Positions 27,579-37,123 of a DNA stretch of 64,000 nucleotides are shown piece by piece. Location of the stretch: assembly GCA_027459665.1 (NCBI GenBank), contig DAIDHN010000011.1:16216-80215 (forward strand). Reading direction: 5' to 3'. The position numbers and the translations under genes are program-made. Under the pieces are notes generated by a model. It was not told the origin of the DNA. It saw only the letters and a list, made by a program, of their open reading frames with translations, and searched no databases. The number at the start of each line of letters is the position of its first letter. Position 1 is the stretch's first letter. The stretch comes from Chthonomonadaceae bacterium. GTDB taxonomy: Bacteria > Armatimonadota > Chthonomonadetes > Chthonomonadales > Chthonomonadaceae.

Positions 27579-28607
27579 GTGAACGAAGCGCGAGTAGAAC
27601 CAAAGCGCGATGCCCGCTACGTTGTTGGCGTAGACCTGGGTGGCACCAACGTGCGCGCCTCTGTGCTGGATGCAGATGAAAAGCGGCTGGGGCGTGCAGA
27701 AAACTCTTCTGAGGCCAAGGCAGGCGCATCGCGCACTGTGAAGTGCATTGGCCAGGCCGTGCGGGATGCCTGCAAAAACGCAGGCGTTTCTCTCAATGAG
27801 ATAGGGGCGGTGGGAGTGGCTGTGCCTGGGCACATCGATGTACCGGCAGGAATGGTGCGCTGGGCGCCTAACTTTGGGGAAAACGTAAACGGAAGCTATG
27901 TGCCCTACAAAAACATACCTCTGCGCCAGATGGTGGAGCAGGAACTGGGCATTCGCATGGTAATGGACAACGATGCCAACGTAGCGGCTCTGGGTGAATT
28001 TCGCTACGGGGCAGGGCGCGGCGCCAGGCATTTGGTGATGTTTACCCTGGGCACAGGGGTGGGCGGTGGAATTATTATTGACGGCGAAGTGCTGCGCGGC
28101 GCTACCGGCGGCGCTGCCGAAGTAGGACACATTATTATTGCCGATGGAAAAGGCAGCAGCCCCAATGGGCCGCACGGCCGGCTGGAAACGCTGACCGGGC
28201 GTGATGCTATTGTAGAGCGAGCCACGCTGAAAATGGAAAGCGGCAGAGATACTATTCTGTGGCAGTATGTAACTGGCCCCGAAGCGCTGCAGCAGTTCAT
28301 CACCCCCGCACTGCTCGATGAGGCAGCAGAACAGGGCGATGCGCTGGCCCGCGAAACTCTGGAAGAAATCGGACATCTGGTGGGCCTCGGCATTGCCAGC
28401 ATGGTAAACGTATTCAACCCGGAAGTGGTGGTAATGGGCGGCAAGATATCGCAGTCGAACACCCTCTACAACACTGCCCTGCGTACCACCAAAGCCAGCG
28501 CCATAGGCTCTATACTGGCCTCTGCGCGCATTGTGCGCGCCGAACTGGGAGATGATGCCGGTATTATGGGCGCCTCTGAACTGGCCTGGCGCGAATTGAA
28601 AGGCTAG
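27579..28607 (+). CDS. ROK family sugar kinase (glucokinase-like)
   Basis: 342 residues. N-terminal phosphate-binding GVDLGGTNVRASVLD, interdomain GVAVPGHIDVPAG, catalytic Asp in VMDNDANVAALGE and the adenosine motif FTLGTGVGGGIII. The EVGH metal-site His is present, but the ROK zinc motif (normally C-x-C-G-x2-G-C-x-E) reads SSPNGPHGRLE with no cysteine. Most likely it phosphorylates glucose or an amino sugar. GTG start at 27579 with GAAGGAGAA before it. It leads an operon with the SRPBCC protein, a hypothetical protein and sucD. Confidence 0.88.
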   Translation: MNEARVEPKRDARYVVGVDLGGTNVRASVLDADEKRLGRAENSSEAKAGASRTVKCIGQAVRDACKNAGVSLNEIGAVGVAVPGHIDVPAGMVRWAPNFGENVNGSYVPYKNIPLRQMVEQELGIRMVMDNDANVAALGEFRYGAGRGARHLVMFTLGTGVGGGIIIDGEVLRGATGGAAEVGHIIIADGKGSSPNGPHGRLETLTGRDAIVERATLKMESGRDTILWQYVTGPEALQQFITPALLDEAAEQGDALARETLEEIGHLVGLGIASMVNVFNPEVVVMGGKISQSNTLYNTALRTTKASAIGSILASARIVRAELGDDAGIMGASELAWRELKG

Positions 28608-28610
28608 AGT

Positions 28611-29066
28611 ATGCCGCGCATAGAACAGGCGCTGATGGTAGCGGCGCCCCCCGAAAAAGTATACAGTGTGGCGAGAAACGTAGAGCAGTTCCCACTGTTT
28701 ATGGAAGACCTGCAGTCGCTCACCATTCTGGAAGGCAGCCCGCAGGAAAACCGAACGGTTACAGAGTGGGTGGGCATTATCAGAGCCTTCAAAATGAAAC
28801 TGCGCTGGAAACAGGAAGACATCTGGAATGATGCCGAACTGCGCGATGACTTCAGGCAGCTGGAGGGCGACCTCGACCGCATGGAAGGCAGCTGGGTATT
28901 TGCGCCGCAGCCGGATGGCGCCACTCGTTTTGAAAGCGTGGTAGATTACGAGATCAACGTGCCAATGGTTGGCCCCATGGTGAAAGGCCTGGTAAAAAAA
29001 CTGATGACCGAAAATTTGCAGGCAACACTGGAAGCCATTGCAAAACGGGCTGAGGAAGAAAACTGA
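28611..29066 (+). CDS. SRPBCC/START-like (polyketide cyclase, COQ10-type) protein
   Basis: 151 residues. The opening IEQALMVAAPPEKVYSVARNVEQFPLFM and later SWVFAPQPDGATRFESVVDYEI are typical of the SRPBCC helix-grip fold, closest to the ribosome-association toxin RatA/COQ10-like subgroup. Such proteins bind a hydrophobic ligand; there is no catalytic signature. It starts 3 bases after the ROK kinase stop. Confidence 0.8.
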   Translation: MPRIEQALMVAAPPEKVYSVARNVEQFPLFMEDLQSLTILEGSPQENRTVTEWVGIIRAFKMKLRWKQEDIWNDAELRDDFRQLEGDLDRMEGSWVFAPQPDGATRFESVVDYEINVPMVGPMVKGLVKKLMTENLQATLEAIAKRAEEEN

Positions 29067-29067
29067 G

Positions 29068-29595
29068 TTGGAGCTTTCCGACCCCTTTCAGGTATTGGCC
29101 CTAGACAGCGCTCCACCCGCCCTTTTCAGCCTGCAGCAGCCGCTGCAAGTTCTCTCTATGCCGGTTGCATTCAGCGTAGACGGCCTGCAGCCTGCCGCAC
29201 AGGCAGATATGGAGAGCAGGGAGTGGGATGCGGCTTTTGTGCTTTGGAATGCACCTGAGCTGGAAAGCCTGGCGCTTGTTGTGCGCTACACGCCAGGTTT
29301 AGAAGAAGAGGCAGACAGCATTCTGGAAATTCTGGGCGGGAAACTGGGGGCAGAAGAAGCATCTGATATGCTGCAGCAGCACATCAGTCAGACACAGGCA
29401 GTTTACTCTCTGCAGCCGCAAGCCGCTTTGCTGTCAGACCCCGACCATGATGGCTGGGAAATGCTTGAAATTCTGCTCTCCACTCTGGCAGGGCAGACCA
29501 ATGGGATTATCTATGCTGAAGCAGCAGGTTTTTTTGATGCCGACATGAGCCTGCTGCTGCCAGATACCAATAGAGAGGAAGATGAGGAAGAATGA
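29068..29595 (+). CDS. Hypothetical acidic protein
   Basis: 175 residues, strongly acidic, soluble, ending in a poly-Asp/Glu tail (REEDEEE). I recognise no family. TTG 29068 is taken as start because GAGGAAGAAAACTGAG immediately precedes it; an earlier TTG at 29038 would lie inside the SRPBCC gene. Its stop overlaps the sucD ATG (ATGA), so translation is probably coupled to SucD. Confidence 0.65.
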   Translation: MELSDPFQVLALDSAPPALFSLQQPLQVLSMPVAFSVDGLQPAAQADMESREWDAAFVLWNAPELESLALVVRYTPGLEEEADSILEILGGKLGAEEASDMLQQHISQTQAVYSLQPQAALLSDPDHDGWEMLEILLSTLAGQTNGIIYAEAAGFFDADMSLLLPDTNREEDEEE

Positions 29596-30479
29596 GCATA
29601 CTGATAGATGAAAACACCCGTGTGCTGGTGCAGGGCATTACAGGGCGCGACGGCGCTTTTCACACAGGCCAAATGCTGGAATACGGTACGAAAGTAGTGG
29701 GAGGAGTAACCCCCGGCAAAGGGGGCCAGACCACGCAGGGAGTGCCGATTTTCAATACCATGCAGGAGGCAGTGAAAGAAACCGGAGCCAACACTTCGGT
29801 GATTTTTGTGCCCCATACCCTCAATGCCGCAGACTGTATTATAGAAGCCTGCCACGCCGGCATTGCACTTGTGATCTGCATAACAGAAAACGTGCCTACC
29901 CAGGATATGATTCGGGCCAACGCCATATTGCAGGCATACGGCGGCAAAACCCGCCTGATAGGGCCAAACTGCCCCGGACTAATTACCCCTGGCAAAAGCA
30001 AGGTGGGCATTATTCCACCCAGCTCTTTTCTGCCAGGCAGGGTAGGGCTGGTATCGCGCAGCGGAACGCTTACCTACGAAATTGCAGATGAACTCACCCG
30101 CGCCGGGCTGGGGCAGAGCACTGCAGTGGGAATTGGCGGCGACCCGATGATAGGCACCAAATTCAGAGATGTGCTGCCGCTGTTTGAAGCCGATCCCAAT
30201 ACAGAAGCGGTGGTAATGGTGGGTGAGATAGGGGGCAGCGATGAAGAAGAAGGCGCTGCCTACATAAAGGCGCACATGACCAAGCCGGTGATTGGCTTTA
30301 TTGGCGGGCGCACCGCGCCTCCGGGCAAGCGCATGGGGCATGCCGGCGCCATCATCAGCGGCAACACCGGTACGCCGCAGGCAAAAGTAAAAGCACTGCA
30401 AGAGGCAGGCGTGCCAGTAGCCGACACCATGCACGAAATACCCGACCTTGTAAAAAAGGCGCTGGCCGGGCGAAAATAG
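29592..30479 (+). CDS. sucD: Succinate-CoA ligase, alpha subunit
   Basis: 295 residues, full length. CoA-binding Rossmann domain with [15 protein letters not shown], then [38 protein letters not shown], and the phosphohistidine loop [10 protein letters not shown] with His250. It converts succinyl-CoA to succinate with substrate-level phosphorylation, working with SucC. Unusually, sucC is not adjacent; the gene follows a hypothetical ORF in the ROK kinase operon. Confidence 0.95.
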   Translation: MSILIDENTRVLVQGITGRDGAFHTGQMLEYGTKVVGGVTPGKGGQTTQGVPIFNTMQEAVKETGANTSVIFVPHTLNAADCIIEACHAGIALVICITENVPTQDMIRANAILQAYGGKTRLIGPNCPGLITPGKSKVGIIPPSSFLPGRVGLVSRSGTLTYEIADELTRAGLGQSTAVGIGGDPMIGTKFRDVLPLFEADPNTEAVVMVGEIGGSDEEEGAAYIKAHMTKPVIGFIGGRTAPPGKRMGHAGAIISGNTGTPQAKVKALQEAGVPVADTMHEIPDLVKKALAGRK

Positions 30480-30514
30480 TGCGCCCGAATGCGGACATCT
30501 ATACAAAAAACAAG

Positions 30515-30560
30515 AACCAGGGCAGACTGAAACAGAATATCTTCAGCCTGCCCTGGTTTT
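30515..30560. terminator. Rho-independent terminator, probably bidirectional
   Basis: 17-base arms aaccagggcagactgaa (30515-30531) and ttcagcctgccctggtt (30542-30558) with one mismatch, followed by tt. It sits between convergent sucD and the Gfo/Idh/MocA gene. Confidence 0.9.
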
Positions 30561-30571
30561 ACTTTCTCAAA

Positions 30572-31564
30572 TTAGTCGGCAGGGTAGCGTACTCCGCATC
30601 TGGAGCGCAGGGTATCTAGCGTGCGCATAATCTGCAGGGTCTCGTGTATTGGCAGAACAGGCGACTCGGCAAGACCTTCGTTCAGACAGCGGCAGGCTTC
30701 TGCTGCTTCAAACTGAAAGCCTGTGCTTTCAAACGGATACGTAAACTCCTCGGTTTTGCCATTTCGGTGCAGTTCCAGCCGGGTGGGTTTCCACCAGGGG
30801 CTGGGCAAAACAAGGCTGCCTTCCTCTCCAAACAGGGTGGCTGCATGCACAGTAGAGAGCCGAATGGCAGTAGAAAGGTGGGCCAGTGAACCGTTTGGGT
30901 AACCAAGCAGCATTACAGCCTGTTCGTCCACCCCTGTATCGCACAGGGTTGCCACGCACTCTGCACGGTCTGGGGTGCCGAAGAACATAGAGGCCAGCGA
31001 CACACAGTAAACGCCCACGTCCATCAGCGCGCCACCGCCCATAGCCGGGTCAAACAGTCGGCTGTTTGGGTTGAAACCCGCCCGAAACCCGAAATCGGCT
31101 TCCAGCAGCATGGGTTTGCCAATAGCGCCTTCTGCCAGCAGGTCACGCACTTTTTGCATGGCAGGAAAAAAGCGGCTCCACATGCCTTCCATTAAAAAGC
31201 AGTTGTTGCGTGCTGCCGCTTCCGCCACCTCTTCTGCCTGGCGCGCATTGATGGTGAACGGCTTTTCACACAGCACTGCCTTGCCTGCATTTAGAGCCAG
31301 CAGGCATGCCTTGTGGTGTTCGCTGTGCGGGGTAGCCACATAGATTATGTCTACATCCGGGTCGTTTACAAGCGCCTCATAGCTGCCATGCGCCCTCTCA
31401 AAACCGTATTCTCCGGCAAACTGCGCTGCCTTTTCCTGTGAGCGTGAGCCAACCGCTGCACGCTGTGCCTGCGGCAGCTCGCGCAGCCCCGTGGCAAACG
31501 CTTTTGCAATAGAGCCGGGGCCAAGTATGCCCCACCTAATGTTTCCCGATATTTTCTCTGGCAT
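30572..31564 (-). CDS. Gfo/Idh/MocA family oxidoreductase
   Basis: 330 residues. NAD(P)-binding domain RWGILGPGSIAKAFATGL, then the EKP motif (AVLCEKPFTINARQA) and a C-terminal domain with GGGALMDVGVYCVSLASMFFG. The closest pattern is the dimeric dihydrodiol/xylose dehydrogenase-like branch. It oxidises or reduces a sugar or cyclitol with NAD(P); substrate unknown. ATG 31564 follows AAAGGATGTGAT; the 24 codons upstream lack similarity. Confidence 0.9.
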   Translation of the reverse strand: MPEKISGNIRWGILGPGSIAKAFATGLRELPQAQRAAVGSRSQEKAAQFAGEYGFERAHGSYEALVNDPDVDIIYVATPHSEHHKACLLALNAGKAVLCEKPFTINARQAEEVAEAAARNNCFLMEGMWSRFFPAMQKVRDLLAEGAIGKPMLLEADFGFRAGFNPNSRLFDPAMGGGALMDVGVYCVSLASMFFGTPDRAECVATLCDTGVDEQAVMLLGYPNGSLAHLSTAIRLSTVHAATLFGEEGSLVLPSPWWKPTRLELHRNGKTEEFTYPFESTGFQFEAAEACRCLNEGLAESPVLPIHETLQIMRTLDTLRSRCGVRYPAD

Positions 31565-31675
31565 ATCACATCCTTTAGAGTATAAAATACGGCTGTATCG
31601 GCCTGATACTCTGCAGCATAATTCGGTGCAGGGCATCAGTAATCCTGCTGCAAGGCATGCAGTATGCCACCGGGC

Positions 31676-32122
31676 TTACCTTGCCTTTTTTCTTGGTGCA
31701 GGCTGAGCGTCAGACAGCACGGCTGGCTCTTGCTGCAAACCCTGGTTAAGCCAGGCAGAAAGCAGCAGAACGCCTGAAAGCAGTACTACTTGTATTGCAG
31801 AGAGAGCTTGCGCAAAAGCGGGAGAAGCAGCTGTTTCGGCGGCCAGCAGTGCACCAAAAGTAAGAAGCCAGCGCACCCCTTCTGCCACAAATAGCTGCCG
31901 TTTGTGCCTGTAGCGGCGGCGCACCAGCCACTGCCCGCCCAGCAGAAGCAAGCCAAACAGGGTGACTGCATTTTGCTGCTGATGCAGCAGGGGGGCGCTG
32001 TGCCAGAGAAGCGGGCGCAGCGCAGAAAAAAACCAGGGCGCAGCGGCAGTGCCCAGCCAGAGCGCAACGGCCAGAAGCTGTATCAGTTCAAGTAAAACTG
32101 CCGGCAAGGGAGAATTTTTCAT
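31676..32122 (-). CDS. Hypothetical membrane protein
   Basis: 148 residues with four hydrophobic segments (LLELIQLLAVALWLGTAA; NAVTLFGLLLLGGQWLV; VRWLLTFGALLAAETA; SAIQVVLLSGVLLLSAWL) and a basic tail. It resembles DUF4149-type four-helix proteins in layout, but this is not certain. ATG 32122 overlaps the stop of the upstream gene (ATGA), so the two are coupled. Confidence 0.65.
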   Translation of the reverse strand: MKNSPLPAVLLELIQLLAVALWLGTAAAPWFFSALRPLLWHSAPLLHQQQNAVTLFGLLLLGGQWLVRRRYRHKRQLFVAEGVRWLLTFGALLAAETAASPAFAQALSAIQVVLLSGVLLLSAWLNQGLQQEPAVLSDAQPAPRKKAR

Positions 32123-32499
32123 CAGGGTAGAACAGGAAGAACAGGCACAACCTTGCGCGAAGAGGCAGGATGCAGCAGGTACACCTGCCCCACTGCCGAC
32201 CACACCCGCTCTTCTCTGCCCCACCAAACGCAGTAGGCAGGGTGCCCGTCTGTGGTTTCCTGCCAACCTTCCTCTTCTTCTCCACCCGTAAACAGCACCA
32301 CGCGAGCGTAGGGGCGAATGGAGATTTCCGGTTGAAACACATACAATTCTTTCACCATGCGCTTCAAATCACACTGCATGTATGCATCAGAGCAAAGCGC
32401 CCAGCCCCGCAGATTCAATGACCCCAGCCCCTGGTTTTGCAGTACCACATATTCCCCCCTTGCATGTTCGGAGGTATGCACTTCTATGATTTTGAGCAT
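32122..32499 (-). CDS. Hypothetical protein with lamin-tail-like pattern
   Basis: 125 residues. IIEVHTSEHARGEYVVLQNQGLGSLNLRGWALCSD follows the core pattern of lamin-tail domains (E-Y-V-x-L-x-N...NLxGW), and the rest fits a small beta-sandwich. No signal peptide is visible. Coupled to the downstream membrane protein, which suggests joint function at the membrane, but nothing more can be said. Confidence 0.5.
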   Translation of the reverse strand: MLKIIEVHTSEHARGEYVVLQNQGLGSLNLRGWALCSDAYMQCDLKRMVKELYVFQPEISIRPYARVVLFTGGEEEEGWQETTDGHPAYCVWWGREERVWSAVGQVYLLHPASSRKVVPVLPVLP

Positions 32500-32564
32500 T
32501 CTTCTTCATCCATAATCTTGTTGTTACTGAGTAAGACTTGTTTCTGCGGCAAAACGTGTTGCAG

Positions 32565-33614
32565 CTACAACTGGGCTTCTGAAAGAGTTAGCATATTGTT
32601 GTGCTGTTCAAACCATGTATTAGCGGCAGCATCGTTCAGCAGCAGATGAGAATCGAGGTCCAGATAATGAAATGCCCCTGTTCCACATGCCAACGAAAGT
32701 GATACTGCAATGCTTCTGCTGGTTTCCAGCATGCAGCCCAGCATCAGCTTTTTGCCTGCCGCCTCTGCAATGGCTATGTTGCGCAGGGTGTCGCGAATGC
32801 CGGTTTTGTTGATTTTCAGGTTGAAGCCATGCACCGGAGTAACTGCCAGGCGAAGCGCATCGTGCGGGGTGCGGCAGCTTTCGTCGGCAAACACTGGCAC
32901 AGGGCTGTATTGAGCCACTTCTGTCAGAGCGTCAAAATCATCGGCAGGGGTGGGCTGCTCAAAAAGCTGCAGCGCTATCTGCTCTGAATGCAGCTGCTCA
33001 ATAAAATGAAGCGCCTCGTGGGCAGTAAAAGCCTGGTTTGCATCAATGCGCAGCTGCGCTTCGGGAGCAGCCTTTGCTATGGCGCGCACCCGCTCAAGGT
33101 CCTGGGCATGGCTGCCTTCTCCCACCTTTATTTTCAGGCATGATATGCCGCGTGCAGCTGCATCTGCCGCCAGCTGGGGCGCATTGGGCACCAGCGGTAT
33201 GGTGAGATCGGTTTCCATTTGGTGCAGTGCGCCGCCCCAAAGCCTGCGCAGCGATATGCGTTGGGTGTAGCTCCAGGCTTTCAGCGCCGCCATCTCAAGG
33301 CCGCAGCGCGCGCTGGGCTGATTCAGGGTGAGGCTGGAAATCAGATTCAGAATATGCCCGTAGTCTTCCATTTCCAGGCCCGACAACGCCGAAGCGGCTT
33401 CTTTCACCGTATGCAGTACGGTTTCCTGCGATTCACCGGTGACATATGCTACCGGAACCGATTCGCCTATGCAGAGATGCCCATCTGTTAAGGTAAGAGT
33501 AATGCGCACGCCTCTGGCTGTGCTGGTGCTGCCACGCGAGGTGACAAACGGAGCGTGCAGCGGAATTTCGTAAGGCTCTGCGTGCAGAGCCGCTGCAGAT
33601 TGGAGAGCAGCCAT
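32565..33614 (-). CDS. Enolase-superfamily dipeptide epimerase-like protein
   Basis: 349 residues, muconate-lactonizing-enzyme subgroup. Catalytic Lys pair in LKIKVG, metal ligands in RIDANQ (Asp), LFEQP (Glu) and FADES (Asp), second base Lys in NLKINKTG, and the dipeptide-type ending GCMLETSRSIA. This set matches L-Ala-D/L-Glu epimerases, used in murein peptide recycling. Specificity is inferred. It ends 11 bases before the topA stop side of the cluster, on the same strand. Confidence 0.85.
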   Translation of the reverse strand: MAALQSAAALHAEPYEIPLHAPFVTSRGSTSTARGVRITLTLTDGHLCIGESVPVAYVTGESQETVLHTVKEAASALSGLEMEDYGHILNLISSLTLNQPSARCGLEMAALKAWSYTQRISLRRLWGGALHQMETDLTIPLVPNAPQLAADAAARGISCLKIKVGEGSHAQDLERVRAIAKAAPEAQLRIDANQAFTAHEALHFIEQLHSEQIALQLFEQPTPADDFDALTEVAQYSPVPVFADESCRTPHDALRLAVTPVHGFNLKINKTGIRDTLRNIAIAEAAGKKLMLGCMLETSRSIAVSLSLACGTGAFHYLDLDSHLLLNDAAANTWFEQHNNMLTLSEAQL

Positions 33615-33625
33615 GATTTTCCTCC

Positions 33626-35911
33626 TTATTCACTCTGCTCGGGTTTTGACCTCGGCTTGCGGGGAGAGGTTTTTTTGCCTGTCGTTGTTTTGCGCACGGT
33701 GGTTTTGCGCGCCGCGCCAGTGCGCTTTGTACCATGCGTGCAGGCAAAATCCTGCCCTTCCAGTAAAGACCCGTCTGCATTCAACTTCAGTGTAGTGCGG
33801 CATTTGGGGTAGCTGCTGCAACCCAAAAACGGTCCATACCGACTCTGCCGCACCAGCATAACCCCCTTGCCATCCGGGCAGGTGAAGCATCTGCCGTCTG
33901 GCAGAACAGCAGCGGCAGGCGCCTCTTTTTCAGCCGTGCCGGCTTCCATACCGCACGTAAACTCTGTGCCCTCCAGCGGCTGCCCCTGTTCGTTCAGCTT
34001 CAATATTTTTTTGCATTCGGGGTAGCCGCTGCAACTGATAAACGGTCCATACCGTCCCTGGCGCAGCAGCATCACCTTGCCTGTAGCCGGGCAGTGGTAT
34101 TCGGTTTCCTGCGGCGCCGGCTTCAAACTCTCCATATCAGTTTGCGCGGTTTTTACCGCCTGTTCAAAGGGCACGTAAAACTCGCGCACTAGCCCAACCC
34201 ATTCTTCCTGCCCATCTTCCACTTTGTCGAGGCGCGTTTCCATCTCTGCAGTGAACTTTACATTCATTACATCAGGAAAGTGCTTAACGAGCTGATTGGT
34301 TACTACAAACCCCAGATCGGTGGGAAAAAAGCTTTTGTTGCGCAGTTCTACATATTCGCGGTCGCGCAGCACAGAGATAGTGCTCGCGTAAGTAGAGGGT
34401 CTGCCTATGCCCAGTTCTTCCAGCACTTTTACAATAGTTGCTTCTGTATAGCGCGGGGGCGGCTCGGTAAAATGCTGTTCGGGCAGCAGGTGCTGCAGCT
34501 GCAGTATCTGCCCTCTATCCAGCGCGGGCAGGGGAGGCTGCTCTTCTTCAGAAGCCTCCTTCGAGTCGCGGCCCTCGGTATAAACGCGTGTAAAGCCATC
34601 GAAGCGCGTTACGCTGCCTGTTGCCCGAAACAGATAGGGAATGCCCGCTGTGCGTTCTGATTCTGCTGCAATGTTTACGGTGGTCAATTCCAGTAGGGCA
34701 GGGGCCATCTGGCAGGCAAGAAACCGCTGCCAGATAAGGCGGTAGAGCGCAATCTGATCGCTCTCAAGAAACGCGGCGACCTGTTCGGGGGTGCGTGCTG
34801 CACTGGTAGGCCGAATGGCCTCATGGGCATCCTGTGCCTCGCTTCTGGTTTTGAAACGACGCGGCGCCTCTGGCAAATAAGGCTTGCCATACTGTTGTTC
34901 TATGTATTGGCGTGTTTCTGTTAGCGCCTCGTCTGCAATGCGCACCGAGTCGGTACGCATGTAGGTAATCAGCCCTACGCTTCCTTCTCTGCCCAGCTCT
35001 ATGCCCTCATACAACTGCTGCGCCACGCTCATGGTGCGCCGGTTGCTAAAGCCCAGTTTTCGCGCGGCATCCTGCTGCAGGGTGCTGGTGGTAAAAGGAG
35101 GGGAGGGGTTGCGGCGGCGGTCGCGGCGGGTGACATCGGTCACTGTATAGCGGGCATAGCCGTTGTCGGGCAGTTTTTTACCTGAAAGCTCTTCGGGGTT
35201 TTCGGCAGCGCCGGTGAGGTCTGCCAGTATTGCACTTATCTCTTCACCGGTTTTTGGCTCGATACGCTGTTCTGCACGGCTGTGCAGGCGGGCGGAAAAA
35301 GGCAGGCCGGGCTGCTGCGGATTGAGAAGCAGCGCAGCAAGCGACCAGTATTCTTCTGGTACAAATGCCTGTATTTCCTGCTCGCGATCACAAATGAGGC
35401 GCAGGGCTACCGACTGCACTCTGCCCGCCGAGAGACCTTTCTGAATTTTTCTGGAAAGCACTGGCGAAAGCTTGTACCCTATCAGGCGGTCAAGTACGCG
35501 GCGGGCCTGCTGTGCGTTCACCCTGTCCATATTCACCGTGCGGGGGTGCTGCAGTGCATCCTGCACCGCCTGGCGGGTGATCTCGTTAAATTGTATGCGT
35601 TTTGGCGACTTGAGCTTGAGCGCTTCCGCCAGGTGCCAGGCGATCGATTCGCCTTCCCTGTCGGGGTCTGAGGCAAGAAACACTTCGTCTACAGTGAGAG
35701 CTATCTCCTGTATGCGTTTCAGAACTGCCCTGCGGTCTGTAAGCACAGAGTAGGTGGGCTGAAAATTGTTTTCAACATCTACCCCCATACGATGTTCGGG
35801 CAAATCTCTTACATGCCCCATGCTGGCTTCTACCTGATAATCGCTGCCCAGAAAGTTTTTCAGGGTTTTTGTTTTTGCGGGCGATTCCACAATAATGAGC
35901 GCTCTGGCCAT
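33626..35911 (-). CDS. topA: DNA topoisomerase I (type IA)
   Basis: 761 residues. TOPRIM domain (LIIVESPAKTKTL; acidic triad in SDPDREGE), active-site Tyr317 in GLITYMRTDS, and the LSAGRVQS region. C-terminal zinc-ribbon-like repeats follow: the first (CPATGK...CSGYPEC) has lost the second Cys of its first pair, and the second (CFTCPDGKG...CSSYPKC) is complete. The tail is Lys/Arg/Thr-rich. It relaxes negative supercoils. ATG 35911. Confidence 0.96.
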   Translation of the reverse strand: MARALIIVESPAKTKTLKNFLGSDYQVEASMGHVRDLPEHRMGVDVENNFQPTYSVLTDRRAVLKRIQEIALTVDEVFLASDPDREGESIAWHLAEALKLKSPKRIQFNEITRQAVQDALQHPRTVNMDRVNAQQARRVLDRLIGYKLSPVLSRKIQKGLSAGRVQSVALRLICDREQEIQAFVPEEYWSLAALLLNPQQPGLPFSARLHSRAEQRIEPKTGEEISAILADLTGAAENPEELSGKKLPDNGYARYTVTDVTRRDRRRNPSPPFTTSTLQQDAARKLGFSNRRTMSVAQQLYEGIELGREGSVGLITYMRTDSVRIADEALTETRQYIEQQYGKPYLPEAPRRFKTRSEAQDAHEAIRPTSAARTPEQVAAFLESDQIALYRLIWQRFLACQMAPALLELTTVNIAAESERTAGIPYLFRATGSVTRFDGFTRVYTEGRDSKEASEEEQPPLPALDRGQILQLQHLLPEQHFTEPPPRYTEATIVKVLEELGIGRPSTYASTISVLRDREYVELRNKSFFPTDLGFVVTNQLVKHFPDVMNVKFTAEMETRLDKVEDGQEEWVGLVREFYVPFEQAVKTAQTDMESLKPAPQETEYHCPATGKVMLLRQGRYGPFISCSGYPECKKILKLNEQGQPLEGTEFTCGMEAGTAEKEAPAAAVLPDGRCFTCPDGKGVMLVRQSRYGPFLGCSSYPKCRTTLKLNADGSLLEGQDFACTHGTKRTGAARKTTVRKTTTGKKTSPRKPRSKPEQSE

Positions 35912-36130
35912 ACAGACGTAGCTACCTTTGTTTCTTATAATGCCCTGAGGCAGTTGTTCAGGTTATGGTACCCCTGCCCCTCTGCTTTGTCAAGCATGAA
36001 AGCGCAGTGAGGGTAAATGCCCATTTTGCGCTAAAAGGCAGGCAGCAAACGAGGTATTCATTTAGGAGTGCACCAGGTGGAAGCTTCGGGTACACTAAAA
36101 ATATACGTATTATAAAGCAGGAGAAAAACA

Positions 36131-37099
36131 GTGCTGGACATACCGTTTTTGAAACAGCTTACCGAAGCGCCTTCGGTAGGCACGGCATGCGGGCCGGTGA
36201 TGAGTGCGGTGAACCAGTGGCTTGGCGCCGAATACTGCTCAACACTGGTGCGCGACGGGTTTTGCCTCTACCAGAAACAGGGGGCGAGTCCGCAGCAGCT
36301 GCAGGTGGTGTTTGTGGCGCATATGGATGAAATTGGCGGATGCGTGTATGCTGCAAACCCCACAAACGGTTTTGCCACACGTGTGTGGGGCAACAGGGCG
36401 GCGGTATTTGCAAACACCCCCCTGCAGGCTTTTGACTATCTGGCGCAAACATCTGCCGAAGCCTATGCCGTGCAGGGTGAAGTAACTGCCGAAGAAGGTG
36501 AAGACCGCCTTACCTTGTTTGGAAACCAGGTGCGCCCCTTTCGCACAGTGTTTACTTTTCACGAAGAAACCACAGTGCAGGGCGATGTGCTGGAAGGCAA
36601 GGCCCTTGACCCGCGTGTTACCCTGTATGCTGTACTGGAGGCAGTGCGCACGCTGGATACCCCCGAAGTGGGCGCAATGCTTGTGATGGCAGAAGAGTGC
36701 GCCATGGATGTGGCGCGCAAGGGAGTGCATTATCTGCAAAAAAACGCACCCAACCTTGCTCTTATTGCCAATGCAGATGTGCCCTGGATAAATAATCTGG
36801 CAGAAGGGCGCCTTGATATGCCTGCCATACGCATTTTTGAAGGCCGCAACTTTATCGACCCTGAAACGGGCATACGCGTGGCAGATGCACTGCAGAAAGA
36901 AGGGGTTGAGTTTCACCTTTCTGCAGCACGCAGCGGCAGCCAGACACTGCTTTTCACGCCGCTCGCGCCCACCCTCTCGATAGCGCTGCCCAGCCAGGGA
37001 GTGCATTTGCCCCGTGTGCAGATGAGCATGAAGGGGCTTGAACGCTGTATTGCATTGCTGCAGGCAATAGGAGACGGCGCGCTGCACCATGCCTTCTAG
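36131..37099 (+). CDS. M42 family metallopeptidase
   Basis: 322 residues, slightly shorter than typical M42 aminopeptidases (about 345). Dinuclear metal ligands are recognisable: His in FVAHMDEIG, Asp in GKALDPRVTLY, the Glu pair in MAEECAMD, Asp in IANADVPW and a C-terminal His in QGVHLPRVQM. The family is cytosolic and releases N-terminal residues (glutamyl or leucyl) or acts as endoglucanase-annotated homologues. GTG 36131 follows CAGGAGAAAAACA. It is divergent from topA. Confidence 0.85.
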   Translation: MLDIPFLKQLTEAPSVGTACGPVMSAVNQWLGAEYCSTLVRDGFCLYQKQGASPQQLQVVFVAHMDEIGGCVYAANPTNGFATRVWGNRAAVFANTPLQAFDYLAQTSAEAYAVQGEVTAEEGEDRLTLFGNQVRPFRTVFTFHEETTVQGDVLEGKALDPRVTLYAVLEAVRTLDTPEVGAMLVMAEECAMDVARKGVHYLQKNAPNLALIANADVPWINNLAEGRLDMPAIRIFEGRNFIDPETGIRVADALQKEGVEFHLSAARSGSQTLLFTPLAPTLSIALPSQGVHLPRVQMSMKGLERCIALLQAIGDGALHHAF

Positions 37100-37123
37100 C
37101 TGTTTTGCTCTGAAGAGAAGACC

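Noticed and set aside
36103..36110. atacgtat upstream of the M42 peptidase, like the LacI operator core
   Set aside because: Only the central 8 bases match; the flanking GA...TC of the two real candidates is absent.
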